From CANDYO01 sp964627795 (GTDB taxonomy: Bacteria > Pseudomonadota > Alphaproteobacteria > Rickettsiales > CANDYO01): DNA of 64,000 nucleotides. The notes beneath the pieces are model-generated. The model had not been told where the DNA came from and made no database searches. It worked only from the letters and a program-made list of their open reading frames with translations. Made by a program: the position numbers and the translations under genes. Location of the stretch: assembly GCA_964627795.1 (NCBI GenBank), contig CAZVLF010000001.1, positions 186,001 to 250,000 of the forward strand, read 5' to 3'. Shown here piece by piece: positions 35,359 through 44,947 of this stretch (its first letter is position 1; each line of letters begins with the position of its first letter).

Positions 35359-36687
35359 TTACTTAACTAAAACTTCTATTTTTCCATCTGCCACTTCAGC
35401 AATTATTGCTTCCCCTTTTTCAACCATTTTTGTAGAAGAAATAGCAATATTATCCTTATTAGTTAAAATTGAGAATCCTCTAGAGAGAGTTTTTTTATAG
35501 CTATAGCTATCTAATAAAGATCCTGATAATTTTAGTTTTTGAAGGTTATTTTTATAGAAAATTTCTGGCGTTCTTTCCAACCTTAAAGAAACTTGTAATA
35601 ATTTCTGTTCCGCTAATTTTACAATATCATTTGGATGCTTTAATCTTGCTTTTAGGTTGCTAAGATAACTAATCCTTAATTCTACCCATCTTGTTGCTCC
35701 GTTAACTAACCTTATAGAAAAATCATCTAGTCGCTGTATAAAATTAATTAAAATTGTATGATAGTTAGGCAAAGATTTATTAAGCATCTGTAGTTTATTT
35801 TCTCTAAACTCAAAATATTTTGCAAGTGTATACTCAATTCTATTCTTGATATTATTGATTGTAACTAATACTTGGCTTCGAACAGGAACTGCTTTTTCTG
35901 CTGCACCTGTAGGAGTAGGAGCCCTTAAATCTGCCACAAAATCTAGTAAAGTAAAATCTGTTTCATGCCCTATAGCAGAGATAAGAGGAATTTTTGAAGC
36001 AAAAGCTGCACGTACCACTATTTCTTCATTAAAAGGCCATAAGTCTTCTATTGAACCACCGCCTCTTGCAACAATAATAACATCAGGCTTAGTTTCAAGC
36101 TTATTAAATCCTTCTATAGCTTCACTAACTTGAGCAGCTGCCTTTTCTCCCTGAACTAACACCGGCCAAAGCAAAATATGAGTAGGAAAACGATCCTTAA
36201 TTCTATGAAGCATATCCCTTATAACTGCACCAGTTGGAGAAGTAATAATACCGATAGTCTTTGGTAAAAAAGGGATTGGTTTTTTATGCTCTAAAGCAAA
36301 TAAACCTTCTTTAGCAAATTCTGCTTTTCTTTTTTCAAGCATCGCCATTAAAGAACCAATGCCTGCATGTTCAACTTTCTCTACTACTAACTGATATTTT
36401 GACTGGCCTGGATAAATAGTAATTGTACCAATACATATTACTTCCATTCCTTCTTCAGGTTTTATAGCTAAATTATTTAACCCTCCTCTCCAGCAAACTG
36501 CTGCAAGCACCGAGTTACTGTCTTTAAGAGAAAAATAAGCATGGCCTGAAGGGGCGAGTTTATAACCAGAAACCTCACCCCTAATTCTTACATAAGAAAA
36601 TTCATTTTCTACAACTGATTTTAACTTTGCCGAAATCTGGCTAACAGTATATTCCGGCAGAGCAGGTTGTTTAGTTGTTAGCTCCAT
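35359..36687 (-). CDS. xseA: Exodeoxyribonuclease VII large subunit
   Basis: XseA is the catalytic subunit of ExoVII, a single-strand-specific exonuclease. The 442-residue protein has the N-terminal OB-fold (PEYTVSQISAKLKSVVENEF, VRIRGEVSGYK), the nuclease core with TSPTGAVIRDM and VARGGGSIEDLWPFNEE, the AIGHETDFTL motif, and a long helical C-terminal region. Its start overlaps ppa by 17 bases. The small subunit gene xseB is not in this window. Confidence 0.95.
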   Translation of the reverse strand: MELTTKQPALPEYTVSQISAKLKSVVENEFSYVRIRGEVSGYKLAPSGHAYFSLKDSNSVLAAVCWRGGLNNLAIKPEEGMEVICIGTITIYPGQSKYQLVVEKVEHAGIGSLMAMLEKRKAEFAKEGLFALEHKKPIPFLPKTIGIITSPTGAVIRDMLHRIKDRFPTHILLWPVLVQGEKAAAQVSEAIEGFNKLETKPDVIIVARGGGSIEDLWPFNEEIVVRAAFASKIPLISAIGHETDFTLLDFVADLRAPTPTGAAEKAVPVRSQVLVTINNIKNRIEYTLAKYFEFRENKLQMLNKSLPNYHTILINFIQRLDDFSIRLVNGATRWVELRISYLSNLKARLKHPNDIVKLAEQKLLQVSLRLERTPEIFYKNNLQKLKLSGSLLDSYSYKKTLSRGFSILTNKDNIAISSTKMVEKGEAIIAEVADGKIEVLVK

Positions 36688-37204
36688 AAAAATCTATACC
36701 TTCTTGGATTATTTTTTTGGCTACATCTTCATCTTGCCATCCACCAACTTTAACCCATTTACCTTTCTCAAGTGCTTTATAATTTTCAAAGAAATGCTTA
36801 ATTCTATTAATTAAAACTTCTGGCAAATCTTTATATGACTTAATGTTAGAAAAATAAGGATCAAGCTTAGTTGTTGGCACTGCAAGAACTTTTTCATCTT
36901 GACCTGATTCATCTTCCATCATCAATACCCCAATTGGCCTTACTTTGATAACTGCACCTGGTAAAATTGGATAATTCGCAATAACCAAGACATCAACAGG
37001 ATCTCCATCTTTAGATAAAGTACAAGGAACAAAACCATAGTTACATGGATAAAACATTGCTGTTTGAACGAATCTATCCACCATAATTGCGCCTGATTCT
37101 TTGTCAAATTCATACTTAACAGGATCACTTCCCATAGGAACTTCAATAACTACATTTACTTCTTGGGGTGCATTTTTCCCTGTACCAATTTTTTCTAAAT
37201 TCAT
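36671..37204 (-). CDS. ppa: Inorganic pyrophosphatase
   Basis: This family I pyrophosphatase hydrolyses PPi and drives biosynthetic reactions forward. The 177 residues include KYEFDKESGAIMVDRF, FYPCNYGFVPCT and the metal-binding DGDPVDVLV, with normal length. Cys replaces Ala and Arg in the usual YPANYGFIPRT block, a mild variation. The ATG follows the stop of the CoxF-like gene by one base. Confidence 0.95.
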   Translation of the reverse strand: MNLEKIGTGKNAPQEVNVVIEVPMGSDPVKYEFDKESGAIMVDRFVQTAMFYPCNYGFVPCTLSKDGDPVDVLVIANYPILPGAVIKVRPIGVLMMEDESGQDEKVLAVPTTKLDPYFSNIKSYKDLPEVLINRIKHFFENYKALEKGKWVKVGGWQDEDVAKKIIQEGIDFYGANN

Positions 37205-37205
37205 A

Positions 37206-37316
37206 TTATTTACTCATCTTAATTATGGTTAAAGCAAACATTATTGCTACAAATAATAGCAATAACAGTAATATTGTATAATTCTTATATTTTAATTGTT
37301 TATTTTTATCATCCAT
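37206..37316 (-). CDS. CoxF-like 36-residue membrane protein
   Basis: This short open frame starts at ATG 37316-37314, overlapping the end of cyoE by eight bases, and stops at 37208-37206, one base before the ppa start. The product has a charged N-terminus (MDDKNKQLKYKN), one hydrophobic helix (YTILLLLLLFVAIMFALTII) and a short basic tail. Alphaproteobacterial cytochrome oxidase operons often contain such a tiny single-helix CoxF protein next to the haem O synthase gene. The assignment rests on size, topology and position; sequence alone is too short to prove it. Confidence 0.65.
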   Translation of the reverse strand: MDDKNKQLKYKNYTILLLLLLFVAIMFALTIIKMSK

Positions 37317-38190
37317 GAAAAAAAGCCTTATCTATAACTGCAAATAAAAATATCAGAAAAAGATAGAAAATAGAATAGGCAAAAGTTTTCTTAGACAGCT
37401 TATTATCTGAATCTATTAAAAGCTTATAAGCCAGAATAATAAAAATAGAATTAAGAATAGAAGATGTAGCTAGATAAAAAGTCCCTAAAAAATTTATGGA
37501 ATATGGAATTATACAAACTAAAGCTAATAATATAGTATAAATAAAAATTTGTCTCTTTGTAGCTTTAAGCCCTGCCACTACCGGCATCATAGGGATATTT
37601 GCTTTTTCATAATCAGCTGAACTATATAAAGATAAAGCCCAAAAATGTGGTGGAGTCCATAAAAAAATTATTAAGAATAAAATCACTGCTTCTAATGAAA
37701 TATCATTAGTAACACATGCCCAACCAATCAAAGGAGGAAGTGCTCCTGCTGCCCCACCAATAACAATATTTTGGGCTGTTGAACGTTTAAGTAAAACTGT
37801 ATAAATATAACTATAAAAAAAGATGGAAAAAGCCAATAAAAAAGCACTTAAGTAATTAACTGCTAATCCCATTAACATCACAGCCAAAAAAGATAAAAAA
37901 ACACCCAGATATAAGGCATTTTCTGGAATAACTCTACCCGAAGGAATGGGGCGTGTTTTGGTTCTAGCCATCACATTATCAATGTCACGATCATACCACA
38001 TATTAATAGCTCCAGCTGCTCCTGAGCCAAGAGATATTGCTAAGATAGCGATAAACCCAATAAATGGATGAATTGTTCCAGGTGCGAGATAAAGGCCACA
38101 AATAGCGGTAAAAATTACCAAAGACATAACCCTTGGTTTTAATAATGAAAAGTAATCTCTAACTCTAGATTCTTGTGTTTGTGCGTCCAT
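37309..38190 (-). CDS. cyoE: Protohaem IX farnesyltransferase (haem O synthase)
   Basis: This UbiA-family membrane enzyme attaches a farnesyl group to haem B, giving haem O for terminal oxidases. The 293-residue protein has about nine transmembrane helices. It contains both Asp-rich prenyl-diphosphate sites: NMWYDRDIDNVMARTKTRP and the later loop near SLYSSADYEKANIPMMP. Length is normal. It heads cyoE, coxF-like, ppa, xseA. The start codon is buried in a long inverted repeat described separately. Confidence 0.95.
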   Translation of the reverse strand: MDAQTQESRVRDYFSLLKPRVMSLVIFTAICGLYLAPGTIHPFIGFIAILAISLGSGAAGAINMWYDRDIDNVMARTKTRPIPSGRVIPENALYLGVFLSFLAVMLMGLAVNYLSAFLLAFSIFFYSYIYTVLLKRSTAQNIVIGGAAGALPPLIGWACVTNDISLEAVILFLIIFLWTPPHFWALSLYSSADYEKANIPMMPVVAGLKATKRQIFIYTILLALVCIIPYSINFLGTFYLATSSILNSIFIILAYKLLIDSDNKLSKKTFAYSIFYLFLIFLFAVIDKAFFHG

Positions 38191-38242
38191 ATTGAGGAGA
38201 AAATTATAATTTTAATATCAACCTTATAAAACTCCTCAATAT
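38189..38242 (-). promoter_or_regulatory. Inverted repeat covering the cyoE start region
   Basis: Perfect 11-base arms (38189-38199 and 38232-38242) face each other across 32 bases containing a smaller palindrome AAAATTATAATTTT (38200-38213). In the minus-strand RNA the upstream arm carries GAGGAG and the downstream arm CUCCUC followed by the cyoE AUG, whose first two bases lie in the stem. It could end transcription of the upstream NACHT gene or restrict translation of cyoE. Confidence 0.45.
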
Positions 38243-38251
38243 TGTCAAGAT

Positions 38252-41200
38252 TTACTTATCTGGCCACTCAATATTAGTAATATTTACTCCACCAACAAAA
38301 GGCATAAAAGTAGTTTGATTTGCATCTTGGTGGCTTGATGGTGGGTTATCAATAAAATATCCTCCCCCCCCATTTCCTCCTCCAAAATCATCCGGATCAT
38401 GATATGGAGGGCGATAAAAAGGAATAGTATTTTTATTTATGCTATTTTGAAAATCTAAAAGCGCATCTAATTGTGCAAATCCAGCTAATATTTTTGCTTT
38501 ATCTGCTTTGTCATTAATCCATTCCTGCAGATTTCCTATCCAATCAGAAATTAAGATCATCAATTTTTGCATGGATAAATTATTATTTGATAAAGATTTT
38601 TCAAATTTATATGAGTAAAATTCTTTATCCCCTAAGAAAATTTTTATTTTTTCATATGAATCCATAATTTCATCTTTATCTTCTAAGCCAAAAATAATTT
38701 TTAAAATATTTGATAAATCTCCTTGCTGATTAGCATTAAACATTTCATTAAGTATCTCTTTATCCTTAATCAATTCTACAAATTTAGCAAAATTTTCATC
38801 ATTTAAAAATGATTGAGCAGATTTTAAAATTACAGCTTCTTTTGCCTGAATTATTGCATCCTCAACCAATTTTGGATTATTGTAATCAACCTCATGCATA
38901 TTGCAAATCCAAGGAAACCTCCACCAACATCTTGATTGTTTAACAACCTGGTTTTGAGGGTTGTGCTGTTGTACTGTCTGATGATCAATTTGAACAACAA
39001 CTTGAGAAGCATCAACTGGATCATCAGCTTTTTGCTCTTCTTGAACATCAACATCTTTTTTAGCCGAAGCTAACTTTAAGGTTGATCGATGTGAATTTCT
39101 AGTAGGAGTATTATTTGAACTTTCGTTGATTAAAATGCTTTTTTCTAAGTCTACAATTATTCTATCTTTTATTGATTCTAATTTTGACTTAGCAATAAAA
39201 GAAACATTTCTATAAAAGCCTAAAAATATATTTTTGATAATTTCTTTAGCAATTATTTTTGCATCTTCTTCACCTCTAGCTTCGTCTGTTTGCTCTTGCT
39301 CACTAAAAAAGCGCTGAGCATATTCAATAACATTTGAAGGAGTCCTATTATCAAACTTTTGATTTTGAACTGAACCCATTCTATTTCCAACTTCAGTGCA
39401 AACATTAGTAACAATATTAGCAACATTTATATTTAAAGCGCCATGCACAACACCCACTGTATTTTCAATGATATCTTGATCTATTTTTTTTATCCTAAAA
39501 TTCATTAATGCTATTTTTCTAGCCACCTTTTCAGCTAATTTAGACATCTCAACACTATCAGCAACTAAGTGTAAATAATTTTCAATTTTGATATTTTGTT
39601 GATATTGTCCGATTCCCTTAAAAACCTCTCCTAAAAGAGATACACCCACACCAACTAAAGGGGTATGTAAACTAATAGCTTCCAAAATATCTCCTACTCT
39701 TGAGCTTAATTCGTCATTTTTACCTTTAATCATTTGGCTGTTTAATGCACTAGCAGCAATATAGATTGAATTAAGTTGCAATCTTAAAGCATTATAAAAA
39801 GCTTTCTTATATTCATTTTTTTCATCATTGATTAAGTTAATTTCATCTATCTTGCTTTGACGTTGTTTTTGCTCTTGAAGAATATTATTAAGAGCGTCAA
39901 AATTAAGTTTTAGGGTTTTTTGAATATCATCTATTATTTTCCTATCTTCTCCTTGATTAATAGCAAAGCTTGACATTCTATCAATCTGATTCACTTTTCC
40001 ACAAAGTTCTTCTTTTTTTCTTTCTGTAAAAACTTCTCTCCATTCATCAAAGCTGCTTTGTAACTCTTGTTGATGAGGAAGCAATACACCTAGCAATTGC
40101 TTTGTTATTTCAATAAGTTCATACATCTTTTCTTCATTAGAACTAAAGTTTACTTTTTGAGGGTGGTTTTTCGATGGAGAAATAGGCCTGTTTTGAGATG
40201 TTGCTCTTCCAAATAAATATGGTGCAGTACTTAAAGATTTTTTTCTACTTGAAAACATACTGTCATTTTCTAAATTTTCGTCAAATGAAGCGCTTGTAAA
40301 AGATGAAGTTTGATTATCAGAAAAATTTGAAATTTTTTTATCAAACCTATTAATAAGTCTTGCTGCGTCTATTGCCTCAAGATCTAATGTTAAAGTGTAG
40401 CATCTAGGTTTTTTTGTTTTTGTATACTCCATCTCACCTATAATCTTTGCTCTAATTTCAGGAGCTAAATCATTTGGATGTTTTATTTCATGATATTTTA
40501 CCAATTTCTCATTATTTATAGTTATTTTGTCTAATGTGTAACTTCCTAACGCTCTTCTCTCTACTAAAATAAAAAATTCACTTGGATCTTCTTTAAGATG
40601 ATTGCTCTTAAATACAAATGATACCTTCCATTTGGTATTTAAAAGTTCTTCATCGTCAATAACACTTTTACATGATATAACATCACTAGCTGCAACTCTA
40701 ATACCAGTTCCGGTATTTAAAAAAATAGGCTTATTGCTTCTATATTGCTCAGCAAGAGGGCTTGAACTATGCTGTATGGCAATGTTGGCAAATGCTTCCA
40801 TATGTTTTAAATTAGATTCTCCAGTAAAGGAATATGTTTTATCACCAAATTGAATAGTAAATGTAATTCGATTACCATTTTTAAGATGAGGTATGCTTAT
40901 AATATTTGAGAATTCTAGCTTTTCTATACATTTAAGAATAAACTTACTTTCTGATCTTGTTATCACTTTATCACTAAGAGCCCAATGATATACCTGTTTC
41001 ATAAGCTGTCTAAATTCATTAGGATTTATATTCATTAATTCATCAAAATTTTTAGTAATTTTATCTAGATCAGAGTCTTGAATTGAATCAACTAATTTAC
41101 TTAATTCATTTTTTATCAATTTCTGTAATTGTTGCTTGTAGTCTTGCTCTGCATCAAAGAGATTTTTGTTCAAAACTTTTAAAAAAAACTTTATTTTACT

Positions 41201-44200
41201 TACTTTATCTTTAATTTTGTTTTCTATACCTTTATCAAGCTGATTTAAAAGAAAGCTAATAGAATTTTTTCTAAAAATTTCTTCACTATGGTCCAAAAAT
41301 TCAAGAGCTAAAGAAAGAGGAAATAAATCTATTAACTGGTCGATAAAAGGTTCTATTTCCTCTTCGTTTAGATGATTTAAAAAATAGAAAAATATTTTTT
41401 GCCTATATTCTTCTTTAACGTCTATTTGAGTATTTAAATAAATATGCAATAATGTTTTGAGTGTTGTTTTATCAAGCTCACTATTAATATGTTGGTAAAA
41501 TATTTCTGCTATTTTACTTTTCTGTGGAATAAATCCTGAAGCTAGCAACTTATAAAAACAAGAAAAACTAGCTATAGTTAACTTTTTATAGTCAGAAAAT
41601 ATCGAACTATATAAATAGTCAAATATTTCCTCTTTCATACTAGTTTCTAAGGTACTAAAATCTATTTTCTCAACTAGTAAGCTAATAATTTTTGAATGTA
41701 TTTCGCTTAATTTAATATTTTCCTTAAGACTTAGAATTTCTTTATAGATCAAATCATAATGTTTAAGCAAACTAAAGTAGTTAGAAATAAATTTTTCACT
41801 TTCATTGTGAAAAGATAAACTTAAATTATAAATTTCATCTCTAATTTTTTCATTGTAAGATAATATTTTTCCTATTGCATTTAATTCTTCTTCATCTGCT
41901 ATAAAAATCCTTAATTTAATAATGTCTAAAATATTAGGAAAATAGGATTCTACATCTAAAGCTAAATCTTTTTCAATCAAATTTGAAACCACAATTATTA
42001 TTAATCCTGCTAACTCTTTGTTATAGAAAAATGCTAGTAATTCTTCAAATATTTGTTTTGTTAACACTTCATCTATAGAATAAGAAATCATCCTCAATAA
42101 AGCTTTATGTAAATCTTTACTTTCAGGGCTTTCAAAAATCTTGTTTATGATAATTTTTAATTGACCTAAAAATTCTTCCTTGTTTTCTATATCAATAACT
42201 GCTGCTATAATATTATATAGCCTGTGGTCATGTTGATAACCTATTTCACTTTCATTTGGATATTGATTAACATAGCCTCTAATTTTATTTCTAACTTCAC
42301 CTTTAATCTCATATCCAGCTTCAATAAATTTATCTAGTAACCCTATTGTTTGATAATCCTCTTTATCAATAAGATAAGCTATAACCTGATCTAAAATTCC
42401 TTTTTCTAAATTTTTTGTATCTAGAAGATAAAATATATCTGCTATACGTATTTCTTGTTCTAAAATATATTTAAGAAAAACTTTCTTATTTTTAGAATTA
42501 TCAATTACTTCAACCATCATATCAAATAAAATAGGATCATCATTCTGCTGAACAAAAAAGAATTTTACAATTATTTCTACTAGCTCATCTATGTTGGATA
42601 ATGAAATAATAAATTCTTTTATTTTATTTGATATTACCTCTTTCCTTTCACTAGTAATTTGGTCGCTCTGGCTTTGAGAAAAATTATTTAAAATAATTTT
42701 AACTATTAAATCTTCCAAATTCTCAAACCCTTCTCTTAAGACTCTCAAGTTTTCTATAATTATTTCATTTATTCTTCTTCCTCCACTTGCACTTATTATT
42801 CTGGTTAGTAACTCTTCCATTTCCGTATGAGTGAGCTCTATTTTTTTAGCTGCAATAATTTTTACAATAATTTGAAGAGAAATCTCTTTAAGTTGGTTAT
42901 CTTCAAAATTTAATAGCTCTTCTTTTAAGCTGTCTAAAATTTTTCTATTATCAAATTTATCCAAATTATTAGTAATAATTGAAGCTATAACTTTAATATT
43001 ATCAATATCATTAACTTGATTAATATTATAATTTATCTGACCCTCTCCTTCTAAACCAAAAATTAAGTAAAATTGTCTTTCTATTTCACTAACTATTTTT
43101 GGCGAGAAATAGCCTGTTTCTTTAATTCCTCTAACCCAGAATTTTACGTTCTTTAAGATTTCTGTATCTATAAAGTTTATAATTTCATTTAAATTAGGAA
43201 TACGATCATCTATTTGACCTTCTGTTCTTGCGCTCATCAGCAAATGCATTAGTAATCCTACTTTTTTACTTGCCCCAATCTCTAACACGCTATCCCTGTT
43301 ACAACTTACAGCCTCCCAAAAACGTACTAATTCTTTTGGTTCTTCACCTTGAGAGTCTGAGGTAATCATTTCAGCTAAAAATTTTAGCATTAATAAGTAT
43401 TTCTTTTCGTTTCTGTGCTCTGCTATAAATTCTGCAGCCTCTCTAAATAAACTTTCATTGTTGTGAGACAGTAATTCTTTAAGATGAAGAGCTAGGATAA
43501 AACTATGTACTTTAGAATTTAAAAAAGACCATTGTTTTTTTTCACCATAATCCCCTGAAACTATTGCTATTGTTTTTAATAAACCTAGCTTTAATATTTG
43601 ACTATGATCTATACTATATTTTTCAGCAATTTCTATAATTGCTTCTTCCTCAATAATTTCTTCATTTAGAGCAGATTTATAAGCTAAATCTTTCATTGCT
43701 TTAAATGTAGAGTGCTTTTTTATATTCTCAAATGAGTAACGAGAACCTAGAATCCTTTGTGCTAACAAGACTATAAATTCCTTATAAAGGTCTGTTGCCG
43801 TGGTAATGTCTTTTGGATCTTTTTGAGAAAATACTAAACAATACATATTAACACTTAAAGGATTTGCAAGTATATTTTCCAGATAAGAATTATCTTTATG
43901 AGCTAGCGCTTGCTTTCCTGCATTATTATAATAAGCTTCAATATAATAAAGTAACTTTTCTAAGCTTCTCTCATTACATTGTTCAATAAGCCTTTTTAAT
44001 TCAAATACAAAAGCTTTTTTATTATAGTCTTTTTCTTCATTTAACAAGGTTAGTAATTTATCTTTAAACTTATTAATTGTAATAAGAGCTTTATTTTTTT
44101 TTGTAGGCTCTTTATTCGCAATTTCCTGTAAATAGCTTATAACTGCTTCTTTTTGGCTTTTGAAAAAACTCTTTATATATGCTTCTATTTTCTTTGAACT

Positions 44201-44866
44201 AAAACCAGTAATAGTGATCACATTTCCAAAAATAGCCGCTGAGTATGAATCTAATATATCTGGCCTAGTGATCATTATGACATTTTCATATTCTAATGCT
44301 TTTTTTAATATTTTCTCCTCTTGGCTTTTTGGGGCAGGAATTTCTGTTCCATCAATTAATAAAAGTATCTCTTTTGTTGCCAAAGCTTCTATAACATCTT
44401 TAAGTTCAATTTGCTCTGCAACTTGGTCTGATAATTGAGAATATATTAAGTATGCTAATGCGTGAGATCTCCTTTCCCCACCATGAAATTTATCAATCCA
44501 ATTACTAGGCAGATTTCTAAAATCCAATCGGAATAAATATTTTATGTTTGTAAATATTTCACCTTTGCTCCATTTATAAGCTATATTTTGGAGGAAAGAT
44601 GTCTTGCCTATTCCTGCTGCTCCCTCAATTAGAAGCCTACCTAGTTCATATTTATTTTGATTGAAAAAAAACTTTTCTCCTAATTCATTTAAATTTCCAT
44701 CTTCATCTATAGCTCCCATATCAGGAATAATATATAAGTCATCAATATGATGGGAGATGATACAATCTGAATCAATTAAATTGGGAAGTTGATTATTTTT
44801 ACTATAAAATAATTTTAAATTTTCACTTACTTCATTTAATGTATTATCTTGTAAAATAGTTGGCAT
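38252..44866 (-). CDS. Giant NACHT-domain STAND NTPase with helical repeats (2204 residues)
   Basis: The N-terminal NTPase domain (about residues 75-480) shows Walker A GAAGIGKTS (Gly82-Ser90), Walker B ILLLID (Asp172) and the MITRP arginine motif (198-202), the pattern of NACHT proteins. Residues about 480-1320 form a very long alpha-helical region of HEAT/ARM-like character. A beta-rich segment (about 1330-1510) and helical C-terminal regions follow, including a hydrophobic stretch near 1729-1750 (LVGVGVSLLGEVFKGIG). The tail is Gly/Pro-rich. No signal peptide is seen. STAND NTPases are ligand-triggered switches in immunity and signalling; bacterial ones act in antiphage defence, and intracellular bacteria may deliver related proteins to hosts. 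An AGGAG site seven bases before the ATG and a TATAAT at 44919-44924 support strong single-gene expression. Specific function unknown. Confidence 0.85.
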   Translation of the reverse strand: MPTILQDNTLNEVSENLKLFYSKNNQLPNLIDSDCIISHHIDDLYIIPDMGAIDEDGNLNELGEKFFFNQNKYELGRLLIEGAAGIGKTSFLQNIAYKWSKGEIFTNIKYLFRLDFRNLPSNWIDKFHGGERRSHALAYLIYSQLSDQVAEQIELKDVIEALATKEILLLIDGTEIPAPKSQEEKILKKALEYENVIMITRPDILDSYSAAIFGNVITITGFSSKKIEAYIKSFFKSQKEAVISYLQEIANKEPTKKNKALITINKFKDKLLTLLNEEKDYNKKAFVFELKRLIEQCNERSLEKLLYYIEAYYNNAGKQALAHKDNSYLENILANPLSVNMYCLVFSQKDPKDITTATDLYKEFIVLLAQRILGSRYSFENIKKHSTFKAMKDLAYKSALNEEIIEEEAIIEIAEKYSIDHSQILKLGLLKTIAIVSGDYGEKKQWSFLNSKVHSFILALHLKELLSHNNESLFREAAEFIAEHRNEKKYLLMLKFLAEMITSDSQGEEPKELVRFWEAVSCNRDSVLEIGASKKVGLLMHLLMSARTEGQIDDRIPNLNEIINFIDTEILKNVKFWVRGIKETGYFSPKIVSEIERQFYLIFGLEGEGQINYNINQVNDIDNIKVIASIITNNLDKFDNRKILDSLKEELLNFEDNQLKEISLQIIVKIIAAKKIELTHTEMEELLTRIISASGGRRINEIIIENLRVLREGFENLEDLIVKIILNNFSQSQSDQITSERKEVISNKIKEFIISLSNIDELVEIIVKFFFVQQNDDPILFDMMVEVIDNSKNKKVFLKYILEQEIRIADIFYLLDTKNLEKGILDQVIAYLIDKEDYQTIGLLDKFIEAGYEIKGEVRNKIRGYVNQYPNESEIGYQHDHRLYNIIAAVIDIENKEEFLGQLKIIINKIFESPESKDLHKALLRMISYSIDEVLTKQIFEELLAFFYNKELAGLIIIVVSNLIEKDLALDVESYFPNILDIIKLRIFIADEEELNAIGKILSYNEKIRDEIYNLSLSFHNESEKFISNYFSLLKHYDLIYKEILSLKENIKLSEIHSKIISLLVEKIDFSTLETSMKEEIFDYLYSSIFSDYKKLTIASFSCFYKLLASGFIPQKSKIAEIFYQHINSELDKTTLKTLLHIYLNTQIDVKEEYRQKIFFYFLNHLNEEEIEPFIDQLIDLFPLSLALEFLDHSEEIFRKNSISFLLNQLDKGIENKIKDKVSKIKFFLKVLNKNLFDAEQDYKQQLQKLIKNELSKLVDSIQDSDLDKITKNFDELMNINPNEFRQLMKQVYHWALSDKVITRSESKFILKCIEKLEFSNIISIPHLKNGNRITFTIQFGDKTYSFTGESNLKHMEAFANIAIQHSSSPLAEQYRSNKPIFLNTGTGIRVAASDVISCKSVIDDEELLNTKWKVSFVFKSNHLKEDPSEFFILVERRALGSYTLDKITINNEKLVKYHEIKHPNDLAPEIRAKIIGEMEYTKTKKPRCYTLTLDLEAIDAARLINRFDKKISNFSDNQTSSFTSASFDENLENDSMFSSRKKSLSTAPYLFGRATSQNRPISPSKNHPQKVNFSSNEEKMYELIEITKQLLGVLLPHQQELQSSFDEWREVFTERKKEELCGKVNQIDRMSSFAINQGEDRKIIDDIQKTLKLNFDALNNILQEQKQRQSKIDEINLINDEKNEYKKAFYNALRLQLNSIYIAASALNSQMIKGKNDELSSRVGDILEAISLHTPLVGVGVSLLGEVFKGIGQYQQNIKIENYLHLVADSVEMSKLAEKVARKIALMNFRIKKIDQDIIENTVGVVHGALNINVANIVTNVCTEVGNRMGSVQNQKFDNRTPSNVIEYAQRFFSEQEQTDEARGEEDAKIIAKEIIKNIFLGFYRNVSFIAKSKLESIKDRIIVDLEKSILINESSNNTPTRNSHRSTLKLASAKKDVDVQEEQKADDPVDASQVVVQIDHQTVQQHNPQNQVVKQSRCWWRFPWICNMHEVDYNNPKLVEDAIIQAKEAVILKSAQSFLNDENFAKFVELIKDKEILNEMFNANQQGDLSNILKIIFGLEDKDEIMDSYEKIKIFLGDKEFYSYKFEKSLSNNNLSMQKLMILISDWIGNLQEWINDKADKAKILAGFAQLDALLDFQNSINKNTIPFYRPPYHDPDDFGGGNGGGGYFIDNPPSSHQDANQTTFMPFVGGVNITNIEWPDK

Positions 44867-44918
44867 TTTAAACTCCTTGAATATTAAATTTTTAGAAGTT
44901 TAAAAGATGTGAGTTAAG

Positions 44919-44924
44919 ATTATA
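44919..44924 (-). promoter_or_regulatory. -10 element of the NACHT gene
   Basis: A perfect TATAAT lies on the minus strand about 52 bases upstream of the ATG at 44866, inside the 81-base gap after the rlmD-like stop. The -35 region falls at the rlmD end and is only a weak match. The strong AGGAG ribosome binding site is at about 44874-44878. Confidence 0.4.
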
Positions 44925-44947
44925 TTAAGGAAAAAAATAATTTTTAT

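Noticed and set aside
38252..38600. G/C-run near the 3' end of the NACHT gene as an assembly or frameshift problem
   Set aside because: The frame stays open and the Gly-rich tail (GGGNGGGG) is a plausible disordered linker.
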